The position numbers were made by a program, and so were the translations under genes. The notes beneath the pieces are model-generated. The model saw only the letters and a program-made list of their open reading frames with translations, did no database searches and was not told the origin of the DNA. A DNA stretch of 6,759 nucleotides, from NCBI GenBank assembly GCA_011391455.1, contig JAABQN010000070.1, forward strand, positions 1 through 6,759. The letters run 5' to 3'. How positions within the stretch are numbered: position 1 is the first letter of the stretch; each line of letters opens with the position of its first letter. The stretch is from Nitrospiraceae bacterium. GTDB lineage: Bacteria > Nitrospirota > Nitrospiria > Nitrospirales > Nitrospiraceae. Shown piece after piece: positions 1-6,233 of the stretch.

Positions 1-605
1 TGCCAGGATCCAAAGTTCTTAATGAGTTGCAACCCGACCGCCTGACTCTTTTCGGGATGGAACTGACAGGCCACCACATTGTCCCGCCAGACACTCGACA
101 CAAACGTCGTCCCGTAATCCGTTGTGGTTGCCGCAACAGCCTTGTCAGAGGGATCAACATAAAAAGAATGCACAAAGTACCAATGGTCTCCTGTCGTGAT
201 CCCCTCGAACAAAGGGCAGGGCCGCTGAATGTTGACCTGATTCCAGCCCATGTGAGGAACTTTCAGCCCAGGATCGATCTCAAACCGCCTGACTCTTCCA
301 GGGATAATGCCGAGACCCTTGTGGATCCCAAATTCCTCGCTTTCCTCAAACAGTAATTGAAGCCCCAAACAGATTCCCAGAAATGGTTTTCCCGATTGAA
401 TTGTCGCGCGAATCGGCTCCGCCAGCCCATAGCGCTCGACGTTGGCCATGCAATCGCCAAAGGCGCCGACACCGGGCAACACCACATGGCTCGCATTCCC
501 GATCACACGCGGATCACGCGTCACCACCGCCTGATGCCCCACCGCCTCAAAAGCCTTGGAGACGCTGCGGAGATTGCCCATGCCGTAGTCGATAATTGCG
601 ATCAT
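1..605 (-). CDS. hisH: Imidazole-glycerol-phosphate synthase, glutaminase subunit HisH (3' end cut by window edge)
   Basis: HisH is the class I glutamine amidotransferase half of IGP synthase. It hydrolyses glutamine and passes ammonia to HisF, which makes IGP and AICAR from PRFAR in the cytoplasm. The gene runs off the left edge, with 201 codons visible, so only a few C-terminal residues should be missing (family about 196-215). The start MIAIIDYGMGNL is canonical and fixes the ATG at 603-605. The nucleophile elbow GICLGLQLL carries Cys79. The other triad residues are His183 and Glu185 in CQFHPEKS. The oxyanion-strand motif LPGVGAFGD is at residues 43-51. A weak GGA lies 8 nt upstream of the ATG. 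A plus-strand gene and a terminator separate it from hisB, so it probably starts its own transcript. hisA and hisF may follow outside the window, but this cannot be seen. Confidence 0.96.
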   Translation of the reverse strand, partial: MIAIIDYGMGNLRSVSKAFEAVGHQAVVTRDPRVIGNASHVVLPGVGAFGDCMANVERYGLAEPIRATIQSGKPFLGICLGLQLLFEESEEFGIHKGLGIIPGRVRRFEIDPGLKVPHMGWNQVNIQRPCPLFEGITTGDHWYFVHSFYVDPSDKAVAATTTDYGTTFVSSVWRDNVVACQFHPEKSQAVGLQLIKNFGSW

Positions 606-670
606 GGAAATTGTCCAAATCTCAGGAAGGTGTAACAATACCGCAACTGGAGCCGCCCTGCCACTCCTCA

Positions 671-676
671 ATTATA
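671..676 (-). promoter_or_regulatory. Candidate -10 element of a hisH promoter
   Basis: The minus strand reads a perfect TATAAT here, 65 nt upstream of the hisH ATG. This would give a leader of roughly 60 nt. No good -35 hexamer lies 16-18 bp further upstream (best match about 2 of 6), so the promoter would be weak, activated or use another sigma factor. Its placement in the only gap before hisH, downstream of the hisB terminator, supports the call. It is a motif match only. Confidence 0.4.
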
Positions 677-709
677 TGAATCCCTACTCTGAATATTCTT
701 CCTCATTTC

Positions 710-736
710 TTGACCTGCCAACAATGCCTGGATAAG
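710..736 (+). promoter_or_regulatory. Candidate promoter for the FKBP-like gene
   Basis: TTGACC at 710-715 matches 5 of 6 bases of the -35 consensus. GATAAG at 731-736 is a 4 of 6 match to the -10 consensus. The spacer is 15 bp, shorter than the usual 16-18. Transcription would start near 743 and give a short leader that includes the GGAGG at 757-761. The assignment is tentative because of the short spacer and imperfect -10. Confidence 0.3.
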
Positions 737-756
737 GTTGCCAAAGGACTCTTCAC

Positions 757-761
757 GGAGG
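757..761 (+). promoter_or_regulatory. Shine-Dalgarno GGAGG that decides the start at 766
   Basis: GGAGG ends 4 nt before the ATG at 766, slightly close but a strong anti-16S match. It is the clearest evidence that the plus strand, not the long open frame on the minus strand, holds the gene in this interval. The adjacent start leads directly into a signal-peptide-like N-terminus. Confidence 0.65.
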
Positions 762-765
762 ATTC

Positions 766-1377
766 ATGCTGAAACGTGCCTTGATTCTGTTGATCTTCGC
801 GCTGACCCAAACCGGCTGCAGCATCGGAGAGGGAGGGGACGCCTACGAGCCCGTTCTGCTGACCGACGAGTCCCGGCAGGGGTTGGAGCAAGACAAGCGA
901 GAGTCTCTCAGCATTGAGGACATTAGGCTCGGAGATGGACCTCTCGCCGCCTGGGGCTGAAAGATCAGGGCTGACATCGAAGTCCGCTATGCCGATGGGA
1001 CGGTCGCCTACCGTGGCCCAATGTTCGTGTACATTGGGTTCAGGGGCGATGTCTTCATTCACGATGCTACTAAGGAAGACAGCGCTCTCTCCTTCACCCA
1101 ACCGGGCATCTGGCTCAATATCAACTGTATGGCGGTCGGAGGCAAACGACGCATTACCATTGAACGCGAGTTTGTCGGTGATGGGCTGTTGGTCCACGGT
1201 CCCCAAGGCAAAAACCGTGTTGGTGTTCGCAAGGAAAAGCTGATCGTTGAAACCACCCTCACTGCCTCTTACATCCCGGTTCTTCTCCGAGGACCCGGTA
1301 TCGAGCGAGAGATCCGTTGCCGTGACGCCGACCTGCCCAAACGCGACCCCAACGCTCCCCTCTGGCACTTGTACTAA
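766..1377 (+). pseudogene. FKBP-like exported protein (probable lipoprotein), interrupted by in-frame TGA at codon 65
   Basis: One frame of 203 codons runs from the ATG at 766 to a TAA at 1375-1377. A single TGA at 958-960 (codon 65) breaks it. Residues 1-18 look like a lipoprotein signal: Lys3 and Arg4, a hydrophobic run, then LTQTGC with Cys18. The Gln at -3 is unusual for a lipobox. After the stop the same frame continues with FKBP-like features: RYADGTVAYRG, then CMAVGGKRRITIERE (compare the FKBP pattern M-x-V-G-G-x-R-x-x-x-I-P), then a closing strand KLIVETTLTA. The usual FKBP Pro after the last Ile is Glu, so isomerase activity is doubtful. A C-to-T change of an Arg CGA codon would create this stop. 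Alternatives are sequencing or assembly error, a real nonsense mutation, readthrough, or restart at the ATG at 1021, which lacks a clear ribosome site. I see no convincing SECIS-like hairpin after the TGA. The fold assignment is moderate confidence; substrate and role are unknown. Confidence 0.65.
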
Positions 1378-1381
1378 ACCC

Positions 1382-1423
1382 AAAAAGAATGGGCTGACCG
1401 CCTGATGGCGACCAGCCCATTCT
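1382..1423 (-). terminator. Rho-independent terminator after hisB
   Basis: A perfect 11-bp inverted repeat pairs AGAATGGGCTG (1386-1396) with CAGCCCATTCT (1413-1423). Inside it, CGCC (1399-1402) pairs with GGCG (1407-1410) around a TGAT loop. Read on the minus strand, the stem is followed at once by TTTT then GGG, giving a five-T run that counts the last stem base. It lies 28 nt past the hisB stop, so it should end the prfA-to-hisB transcript. On the plus strand the hairpin follows the FKBP-like gene by 8 nt but lacks a T-run, so termination in that direction would be weaker. Confidence 0.88.
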
Positions 1424-1451
1424 CACATACTTCATTGGGATCGATCTCGCC

Positions 1452-2060
1452 TTACAAGATCCCCTTCGTCGACAACACCTTGCCTGCCAACCGCTCTTCC
1501 AGCATCGTGGCTTGATCCAAAGCTTTGGCGAGCGCCTTGAAGATGGCTTCCATGATGTGGTGCGGGTTGCGGCCGTACATGAGATTCACGTGGAGATTGA
1601 GCCCACCGTGCGTGACGAAAGCCTGGAAGAAGTCTTCGAACAGACCAAGGTCGAAGGCTTTGATTTTCCGATCCGTCAGCTTGACGTTGTACACGAGATA
1701 GGGCCGGCCACTGAAATCCACCGTGACTTGCGCCAGTGTTTCATCGAGCGGGGCTGAGGCAAACCCGAACCGCTTGATCCCCGCCTTTTCGCCCAAGGCT
1801 TGATGCAAGGCTTTGCCCATGACAATGCCGACATCTTCCACCGTATGGTGTTCGTCGATATCGATATCGCCCTTGGCCTGGACGCTCAGGTCGAAGAAGC
1901 CGTGCTTAGACAATAGTTCCAACATGTGGTCGAAGAAGCGAACGCCGGTGTCGATCTTTCCCTGCCCGCTGCCGTCCAGGGTCCATTCGACCGAGATATC
2001 CGTTTCTTTGGTCGCACGATGAATCGATGCCTGCCTGGGTGCCGATCCGTTCTTCTTCAT
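1452..2060 (-). CDS. hisB: Imidazoleglycerol-phosphate dehydratase (monofunctional HisB)
   Basis: HisB dehydrates imidazole-glycerol phosphate to imidazole-acetol phosphate, the sixth step of histidine synthesis. The 202-residue protein has the two His-rich metal-binding motifs of the family, DEHHTVED at residues 69-76 and HHIMEAIFK at 167-175. It also has the FFDHML motif with His45 and a typical STKGIL end. It lacks the N-terminal HAD phosphatase domain of the bifunctional enterobacterial HisB, so histidinol-phosphate phosphatase must come from another gene. The ATG overlaps the hisD stop in ATGA, and an AGG lies 5 nt before the start inside hisD, which suggests translational coupling. About ten residues precede the first conserved segment, a normal small extension. 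It is the last gene of its unit and is followed by a strong terminator. Confidence 0.97.
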   Translation of the reverse strand: MKKNGSAPRQASIHRATKETDISVEWTLDGSGQGKIDTGVRFFDHMLELLSKHGFFDLSVQAKGDIDIDEHHTVEDVGIVMGKALHQALGEKAGIKRFGFASAPLDETLAQVTVDFSGRPYLVYNVKLTDRKIKAFDLGLFEDFFQAFVTHGGLNLHVNLMYGRNPHHIMEAIFKALAKALDQATMLEERLAGKVLSTKGIL

Positions 2061-3340
2061 GAGAACCTGCTCTGGGCTGACTTGGCATGCGCGTCGAACC
2101 CTTCGATATGGGCCAACCGAACGATATGATCTTTCACCTTGCTCAACTCCTCGCGCGTATAGTGCACGATGTTACTCACCTTGATGTAATCATGAACAGA
2201 GAGTGCCGAAAAGAACCGCGCCGACCCGCCGGTCGGCAGGACGTGATTCGGGCCGGCGACGTAATCCGCAACCGATGGGGGAGTGTACCGACCCAAGAAG
2301 AGCGCCCCCGCGTGCCGGATTTTCTCCAGATAGTCGAAAGGTTCATCGACCGAAAGCGTCAAATGTTCCGGGGCAATCTGGTTGGCTACATCGATGGCTT
2401 CGTCCATGGTGGCAACCACGAAGGCCACCGAATGGCGAGCAATAGACTTTGCCGCGATCTTTTCCCGTTGCAACCCCTTCAACTGGCTGCCGATGAGTCG
2501 CACCACTTCCTTCGCCAACTGAGCCGATGTGGTGACGAGGTAGACCTGCGCATCTTCATCATGCTCCGCTTCGCAGAGCAAATCGGCCGCGACATGCGCC
2601 GGTTTGGCGTCGCCATCCGCGACGACAAGCAGTTCGCTCGGGCCTGCGACCATATCGATCCCGACCGTGCCGTAGAGAAGCCGCTTGGCTGTCGCCACAT
2701 AAATATTGCCGGGGCCCACAATTTTGTCGACGCGCTGGATCGTCTTAGTCCCGTAGGCCATCGCGCCGACGGCTTGCACGCCCCCGACGCGATAGATCTC
2801 CGTCACGCCGGCAATGTCGGCTGCGACCAGTAAATAGGGGTTGATCGGGCCTTTTTGCGGCGGCGTACACATCACCACGCGGGAAACACCCGCGACCTTG
2901 GCCGGAATCGCACACATCAGGACCGACGAGGGATAAACGGCCTTGCCGCCCGGCACGTATACCCCGACTGCATCGACGGGCGTGACCACCTGCCCCAACG
3001 TCGCCTCGTGGTCCTGATACATCCACGTCTTGATACGCTGGCGCTCGTGGAATGACGTGATCCGCTTGGCCGCAAACCGAAGTGCGTCGCCCTCGTCTTT
3101 CCTGATATGGAAGTAGGCCTCTTTGATCTCTTCAGGGGTGACACGCAAGCCCGTGTCCTTCATGGAGACACGGTCGAACTGTTTCGTGTAGCGGAGGACA
3201 GCTTTATCGCCGCCCCGTTCCACGGCTTGCAAAATCGACTTAACCGTCTTCTCCACGGCAGCCCCCTGCACGCGGGCACGCGACGCAACTTTCTTGAGTG
3301 CTGGGAGGAAGGCTCGCTCGGTGGAGACCACAATCTTCAT
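2057..3340 (-). CDS. hisD: Histidinol dehydrogenase
   Basis: HisD oxidises L-histidinol to L-histidine in two NAD-dependent steps via histidinaldehyde. The start at 3340 gives 427 residues, close to the 434 of E. coli, and opens with MKIVVSTERAF. The frame stays open upstream to 3523, but that stretch is hisG in another frame and shows no HisD similarity. Visible family motifs are VGVYVPGGKAVYPSS (125-139), VGPGNIYVATAK (208-219), AGPSELLVVAD (232-242) and the catalytic Glu325-His326 in APEHLTL. Zinc ligands known from the E. coli enzyme map to His260, Asp359 and His418. The fourth, normally Gln in a QAEH motif, is Glu257 here (CEAEHDED). The start overlaps the hisG stop in ATGA, with only a weak purine-rich ribosome site, so coupling to hisG translation is likely. 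The stop overlaps hisB in the same way. Confidence 0.97.
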   Translation of the reverse strand: MKIVVSTERAFLPALKKVASRARVQGAAVEKTVKSILQAVERGGDKAVLRYTKQFDRVSMKDTGLRVTPEEIKEAYFHIRKDEGDALRFAAKRITSFHERQRIKTWMYQDHEATLGQVVTPVDAVGVYVPGGKAVYPSSVLMCAIPAKVAGVSRVVMCTPPQKGPINPYLLVAADIAGVTEIYRVGGVQAVGAMAYGTKTIQRVDKIVGPGNIYVATAKRLLYGTVGIDMVAGPSELLVVADGDAKPAHVAADLLCEAEHDEDAQVYLVTTSAQLAKEVVRLIGSQLKGLQREKIAAKSIARHSVAFVVATMDEAIDVANQIAPEHLTLSVDEPFDYLEKIRHAGALFLGRYTPPSVADYVAGPNHVLPTGGSARFFSALSVHDYIKVSNIVHYTREELSKVKDHIVRLAHIEGFDAHAKSAQSRFS

Positions 3341-4041
3341 GTACGCGTCTTTCTGACCGTTCGACGTGCCCCGCGCAAAGACTTGCGTGGAGCAGCGGTT
3401 CGAGACCCCGCTGCGGTACTGCTCGCAGCCCTGAGCTTCTTGATCAGCTCTGTCACCACCGCATGCTTCAGCTTCAAACTCGCCCGATTCACGACGAGCC
3501 GGGCCGTGGACTGCGCAATGCATTCCACTTCGACAAGGTCGTGCGCCTTGAGCGTGTTGCCGGTTTCAACCAGATCGACAATCCGATCGGCCAGACCGAC
3601 TAACGGCGCCAGTTCAATCGAACCGTATAACTTGATAATTTCGACCGGTACGCCGCGCTGATTGAAATACCGCTCAGTGATCTTCGGATACTTGGTCGCC
3701 ACCCGAATTTTTGAGGACAGCCGGTCGCGTGAAGCCTGCCCCTTGAGCGCAGCGACGGCAATTCTACACGCTCCGAACCCTAAATCCAATGGCTCATAGA
3801 CGTCGCTGTCCTGCTCCATCAAGACGTCTTTCCCGACAATCCCGACATCCGCTGCGCCATATTCGACATAGGTCGGCACATCAGTCGGCCGCACGATCAG
3901 GAAGGTCATCCCGATCTCCGAACAGGGGAACACCAGCCGACGGCTTTCGGTGGAGAGGCTACCCATGGCATAGCCAGCCCGGCGAAACACGTCCAGCGTG
4001 AGATCCAACATTTTCCCTTTCGACAAGGCAATCGTCAGCAT
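3337..4041 (-). CDS. hisG: ATP phosphoribosyltransferase catalytic subunit, short form
   Basis: HisG condenses ATP with PRPP to phosphoribosyl-ATP, the first and usually feedback-controlled step of histidine synthesis. The ATG at 4041, 4 nt past the murA stop, gives 234 residues starting MLTIALSKGKM, the canonical N-terminus. An upstream in-frame start at 4098 would lie inside murA and add non-conserved sequence. The family signature runs from Glu143 to Leu164 and ends in the PRPP-binding DLVETGNTL (156-164). The protein ends near residue 203 of the catalytic core and lacks the C-terminal regulatory ACT-like domain of long HisG (about 290-300 residues), so it should be the HisG-S type that works with HisZ. 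No hisZ is visible here. The last 30 residues or so are a low-complexity tail rich in Arg, Ala, Ser and Thr, longer than I expect for HisG-S. No clear Shine-Dalgarno is seen, so it may be coupled to murA. Confidence 0.95.
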   Translation of the reverse strand: MLTIALSKGKMLDLTLDVFRRAGYAMGSLSTESRRLVFPCSEIGMTFLIVRPTDVPTYVEYGAADVGIVGKDVLMEQDSDVYEPLDLGFGACRIAVAALKGQASRDRLSSKIRVATKYPKITERYFNQRGVPVEIIKLYGSIELAPLVGLADRIVDLVETGNTLKAHDLVEVECIAQSTARLVVNRASLKLKHAVVTELIKKLRAASSTAAGSRTAAPRKSLRGARRTVRKTRT

Positions 4042-4045
4042 GATA

Positions 4046-5323
4046 TCAGCGAGTCTCAGCCAGAGCCGCACCCTCTTTGTGACGGGCAATCGTCGCACCT
4101 AATCCACGCAATTTCTCCTCCATCTGTTCATAGCCACGATCCAGATGGTAGACTCGAAGAATCTCCGTCGTGCCTTCTGCCGCAAGTCCGGCCAAGACCA
4201 ATCCTGCGCTCGCGCGAAGATCGGACGCCATCACCGGAGCCCCGGCCAAGCTGGTCGGTCCGGTCACTACCGCGCGATTGCCTTCGACCTTAATATCGGC
4301 CCCCATCCTTCGCAGCTCCTCAACGTGCATAAATCGGCTTTCGAACACGGTCTCCGTAATCACGCTTGTGCCCTCAGCGGCCGTCATCAAGGCCACCATC
4401 TGCGCCTGCATATCGGTGGGGAACCCGGGATAGGGCATCGTGCGGATGTCGATCCCCTTGAGCCGCGATGCCGCGTTAAGATGAATCCGTTCCTTTTCGA
4501 CTTGGATAGCCGCTCCGGCTTCCCGCAACTTCATCAGCAACGCGTCCAAATGGTTCGAACGGCATCGATCGATCGTCACCGCACCCCGCGTAATGGCCCC
4601 GGCCACGAGATACGTGCCGGCTTCGATGCGATCCGGAATGACGTCGTGATCGCTCCCATGCAACTCACGAACACCTTCAATCGTAATCACATCCGACCCG
4701 GCGCCGTCGATGCGAGCCCCTCGCTTTACGAGAAAATTTGCGAGGTCCACAATCTCCGGTTCCTTCGCGGCGTTTTCAATGACCGTGGTCCCCTGGGCGA
4801 GGGATGCGGCCATCATCAGATTTTCCGTTCCGGTGACCGTCGGCGTATCGCAATAGATTTGCGCCCCTGTCAGCCGCTTCGCTTTGGCGTGAATATACCC
4901 ATGCTCCATCGACACTTCCGCACCCATTTTGGCGAGTCCGGCAAGATGGAGATTGACGGGCCGTGACCCAATTGCACATCCGCCTGGCATCGACACCGTG
5001 GCTTCCCCCCATCGTGCCAACAGCGGCCCCAGCACGAGCACAGAGGCGCGCATGGTCTTCACGAGATCGTACGGAGCCTGGGTCGACGTGATCATCGCAG
5101 CGTTGATGACCGCGCGATTCCCCTCATAGTGAACCTTCGCCCCCAAGATGCCCAACAACTTGCCCATGGTGACAACATCCACCACGCGAGGCACATTGGT
5201 AATCACACACTCGCCGCCGCCGAGAATGGTAGAAGCTAAGATCGGTAACGCAGCATTCTTTGCCCCGCTGATCTGGACCTCTCCTCGAAGCGGCGTTCCG
5301 CCGGTGATGATTGTACGATCCAT
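4046..5323 (-). CDS. murA: UDP-N-acetylglucosamine 1-carboxyvinyltransferase
   Basis: MurA transfers enolpyruvate from PEP to UDP-GlcNAc in the cytoplasm, the first committed step of peptidoglycan synthesis and the target of fosfomycin. The 425-residue length is typical. Visible key residues are Lys22-Asn23 in GAKNAALP, the loop SMPGGCAIGSRP with the catalytic and fosfomycin-reactive Cys116, Asp304 in GFPTDMQAQ, and Arg396 in DRGYEQME. The protein is an alpha/beta inside-out barrel built from two EPSP-synthase-like halves. The Cys, rather than the Asp found in naturally resistant lineages, implies a fosfomycin-sensitive enzyme. The start is fixed by the conserved opening and by GGAG ending 8 nt upstream. 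Only 3 nt separate it from the prmC stop and 4 nt from the hisG start. Its place between release-factor and his genes suggests shared transcription rather than shared function. Confidence 0.98.
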   Translation of the reverse strand: MDRTIITGGTPLRGEVQISGAKNAALPILASTILGGGECVITNVPRVVDVVTMGKLLGILGAKVHYEGNRAVINAAMITSTQAPYDLVKTMRASVLVLGPLLARWGEATVSMPGGCAIGSRPVNLHLAGLAKMGAEVSMEHGYIHAKAKRLTGAQIYCDTPTVTGTENLMMAASLAQGTTVIENAAKEPEIVDLANFLVKRGARIDGAGSDVITIEGVRELHGSDHDVIPDRIEAGTYLVAGAITRGAVTIDRCRSNHLDALLMKLREAGAAIQVEKERIHLNAASRLKGIDIRTMPYPGFPTDMQAQMVALMTAAEGTSVITETVFESRFMHVEELRRMGADIKVEGNRAVVTGPTSLAGAPVMASDLRASAGLVLAGLAAEGTTEILRVYHLDRGYEQMEEKLRGLGATIARHKEGAALAETR

Positions 5324-5326
5324 CGC

Positions 5327-6232
5327 CTATACTCCGGCTCGCTCCACAATGACTACCCGCTCAAGCCCTGCTTCGTCGTAGATCAGTCGATGGAATTTGT
5401 ACCCTGGTGTCTGCTCGACAATCCGGCGCATCGCACGGGCCTGACCTGCGCCGATTTCCATAATGACCGCACCGCCGGGAGACAGGTATCGAGCAGATTG
5501 GTGTAATAATCGTTCGTGCAACTCCGTCCCCTGGGGACCCGCTACCAACGCACCCCTCGGCTCAAACAGCCGCACTTCCGGTTGGAGTGTTACCCAATCG
5601 GCCTCCGCAATATAGGGGGGATTTGAGACGATGAGGTCAACCTGCCCCTCCAGTCCCTGCCCCGCCAATGCTCCCAACAGGTCACCTTCCAGCCATGTGA
5701 TGCGTTCACCTACTGCATGGTAGACGGCATTCTGCCTGGCAACAGTAAGCGAGGGGCTCGAAAGATCAGTCGCGATCACCCTCGCACGAGGCCTTTTCCG
5801 TGCAATCGCCACAGCGATGCATCCTGATCCCGTACAGACATCGACGATAGTGGCCTGTTGCTCGGAAGAAATCCGTTGCGCGGCATACTCCACTAGTAGC
5901 TCAGTCTCCGGCCTTGGGATAAGTACCGCCGGATTCACATGAAACTCCAATCCACAAAACTCCTGGGTTCCCAAAATATATTGCAAAGGCTCACGGCCAA
6001 CCCGCCGCTTGACCAGCCCCCTCGCGGCCGCCAGCTCGACAGAAGACAGCAGTCGTTCCCGATCGGTCACCATATGGTGCACCGGAAGCCGGAGCACATG
6101 CTCCACGATCCAGAACGCTTCCTGCCCGGCGCTCTCAATACCGGCCTGTTCCAATAGCCCTCGTGCCTCGGCAATCATCTCCCCTAGCGTCGCCTGTCCA
6201 GCCGATTGAGGGGGCAGCGCTACCGCATCCAT
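5327..6232 (-). CDS. prmC: Release factor glutamine methyltransferase PrmC (HemK)
   Basis: PrmC uses S-adenosylmethionine to methylate the Gln of the GGQ loop of release factors 1 and 2, which speeds peptide release. The 301-residue protein has the expected order: an N-terminal helical release-factor-binding domain, the GREPLQYILG segment (79-88), the RPETELLVE segment (107-115), the SAM-binding DVCTGSGCIAV (131-141), an acidic residue at Asp156 after the second strand, and the catalytic NPPY at 204-207. A GGGAG sequence ends 9 nt before the ATG, inside prfA. The gap to the prfA stop is a single base (TGATATG), which suggests coupled translation with its substrate gene. The start gives about 15 residues before the first conserved helix, which is normal. 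Older databases may label it HemK or wrongly as protoporphyrinogen oxidase. Confidence 0.96.
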   Translation of the reverse strand: MDAVALPPQSAGQATLGEMIAEARGLLEQAGIESAGQEAFWIVEHVLRLPVHHMVTDRERLLSSVELAAARGLVKRRVGREPLQYILGTQEFCGLEFHVNPAVLIPRPETELLVEYAAQRISSEQQATIVDVCTGSGCIAVAIARKRPRARVIATDLSSPSLTVARQNAVYHAVGERITWLEGDLLGALAGQGLEGQVDLIVSNPPYIAEADWVTLQPEVRLFEPRGALVAGPQGTELHERLLHQSARYLSPGGAVIMEIGAGQARAMRRIVEQTPGYKFHRLIYDEAGLERVVIVERAGV

Positions 6233-6233
6233 A

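Noticed and set aside
958..1010. A selenocysteine insertion element after the TGA at 958-960
   Set aside because: Only short pairings such as ATCG with CGAT (976-979 and 993-996) are visible, with a large loop; this is too weak to claim a SECIS.
703..1383. A 226-codon open frame on the minus strand antisense to the FKBP-like gene
   Set aside because: It would start with TTG inside the T-run of the hisB terminator, has no ribosome site and shows no recognisable motif. The plus strand has GGAGG, a signal peptide and FKBP-like motifs. The antisense frame is open mainly because of GC-rich codon structure.
2087..2833. A 248-codon plus-strand open frame
   Set aside because: It lies fully antisense to hisD, whose motifs are unambiguous, and its translation is Arg- and His-rich shadow sequence.
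3341..3523. An upstream extension of hisD to 3523
   Set aside because: The added 61 residues are hisG read in another frame and have no HisD similarity; the ATG at 3340 gives the family length and overlaps the hisG stop as ATGA.
3107..3661. A 184-codon plus-strand open frame spanning the hisG-hisD junction
   Set aside because: It is antisense to two well-supported overlapping genes; the composition is that of a shadow frame.
4145..4966. A 273-codon plus-strand open frame
   Set aside because: It is antisense to murA, with no family motif and no ribosome site that I can see.
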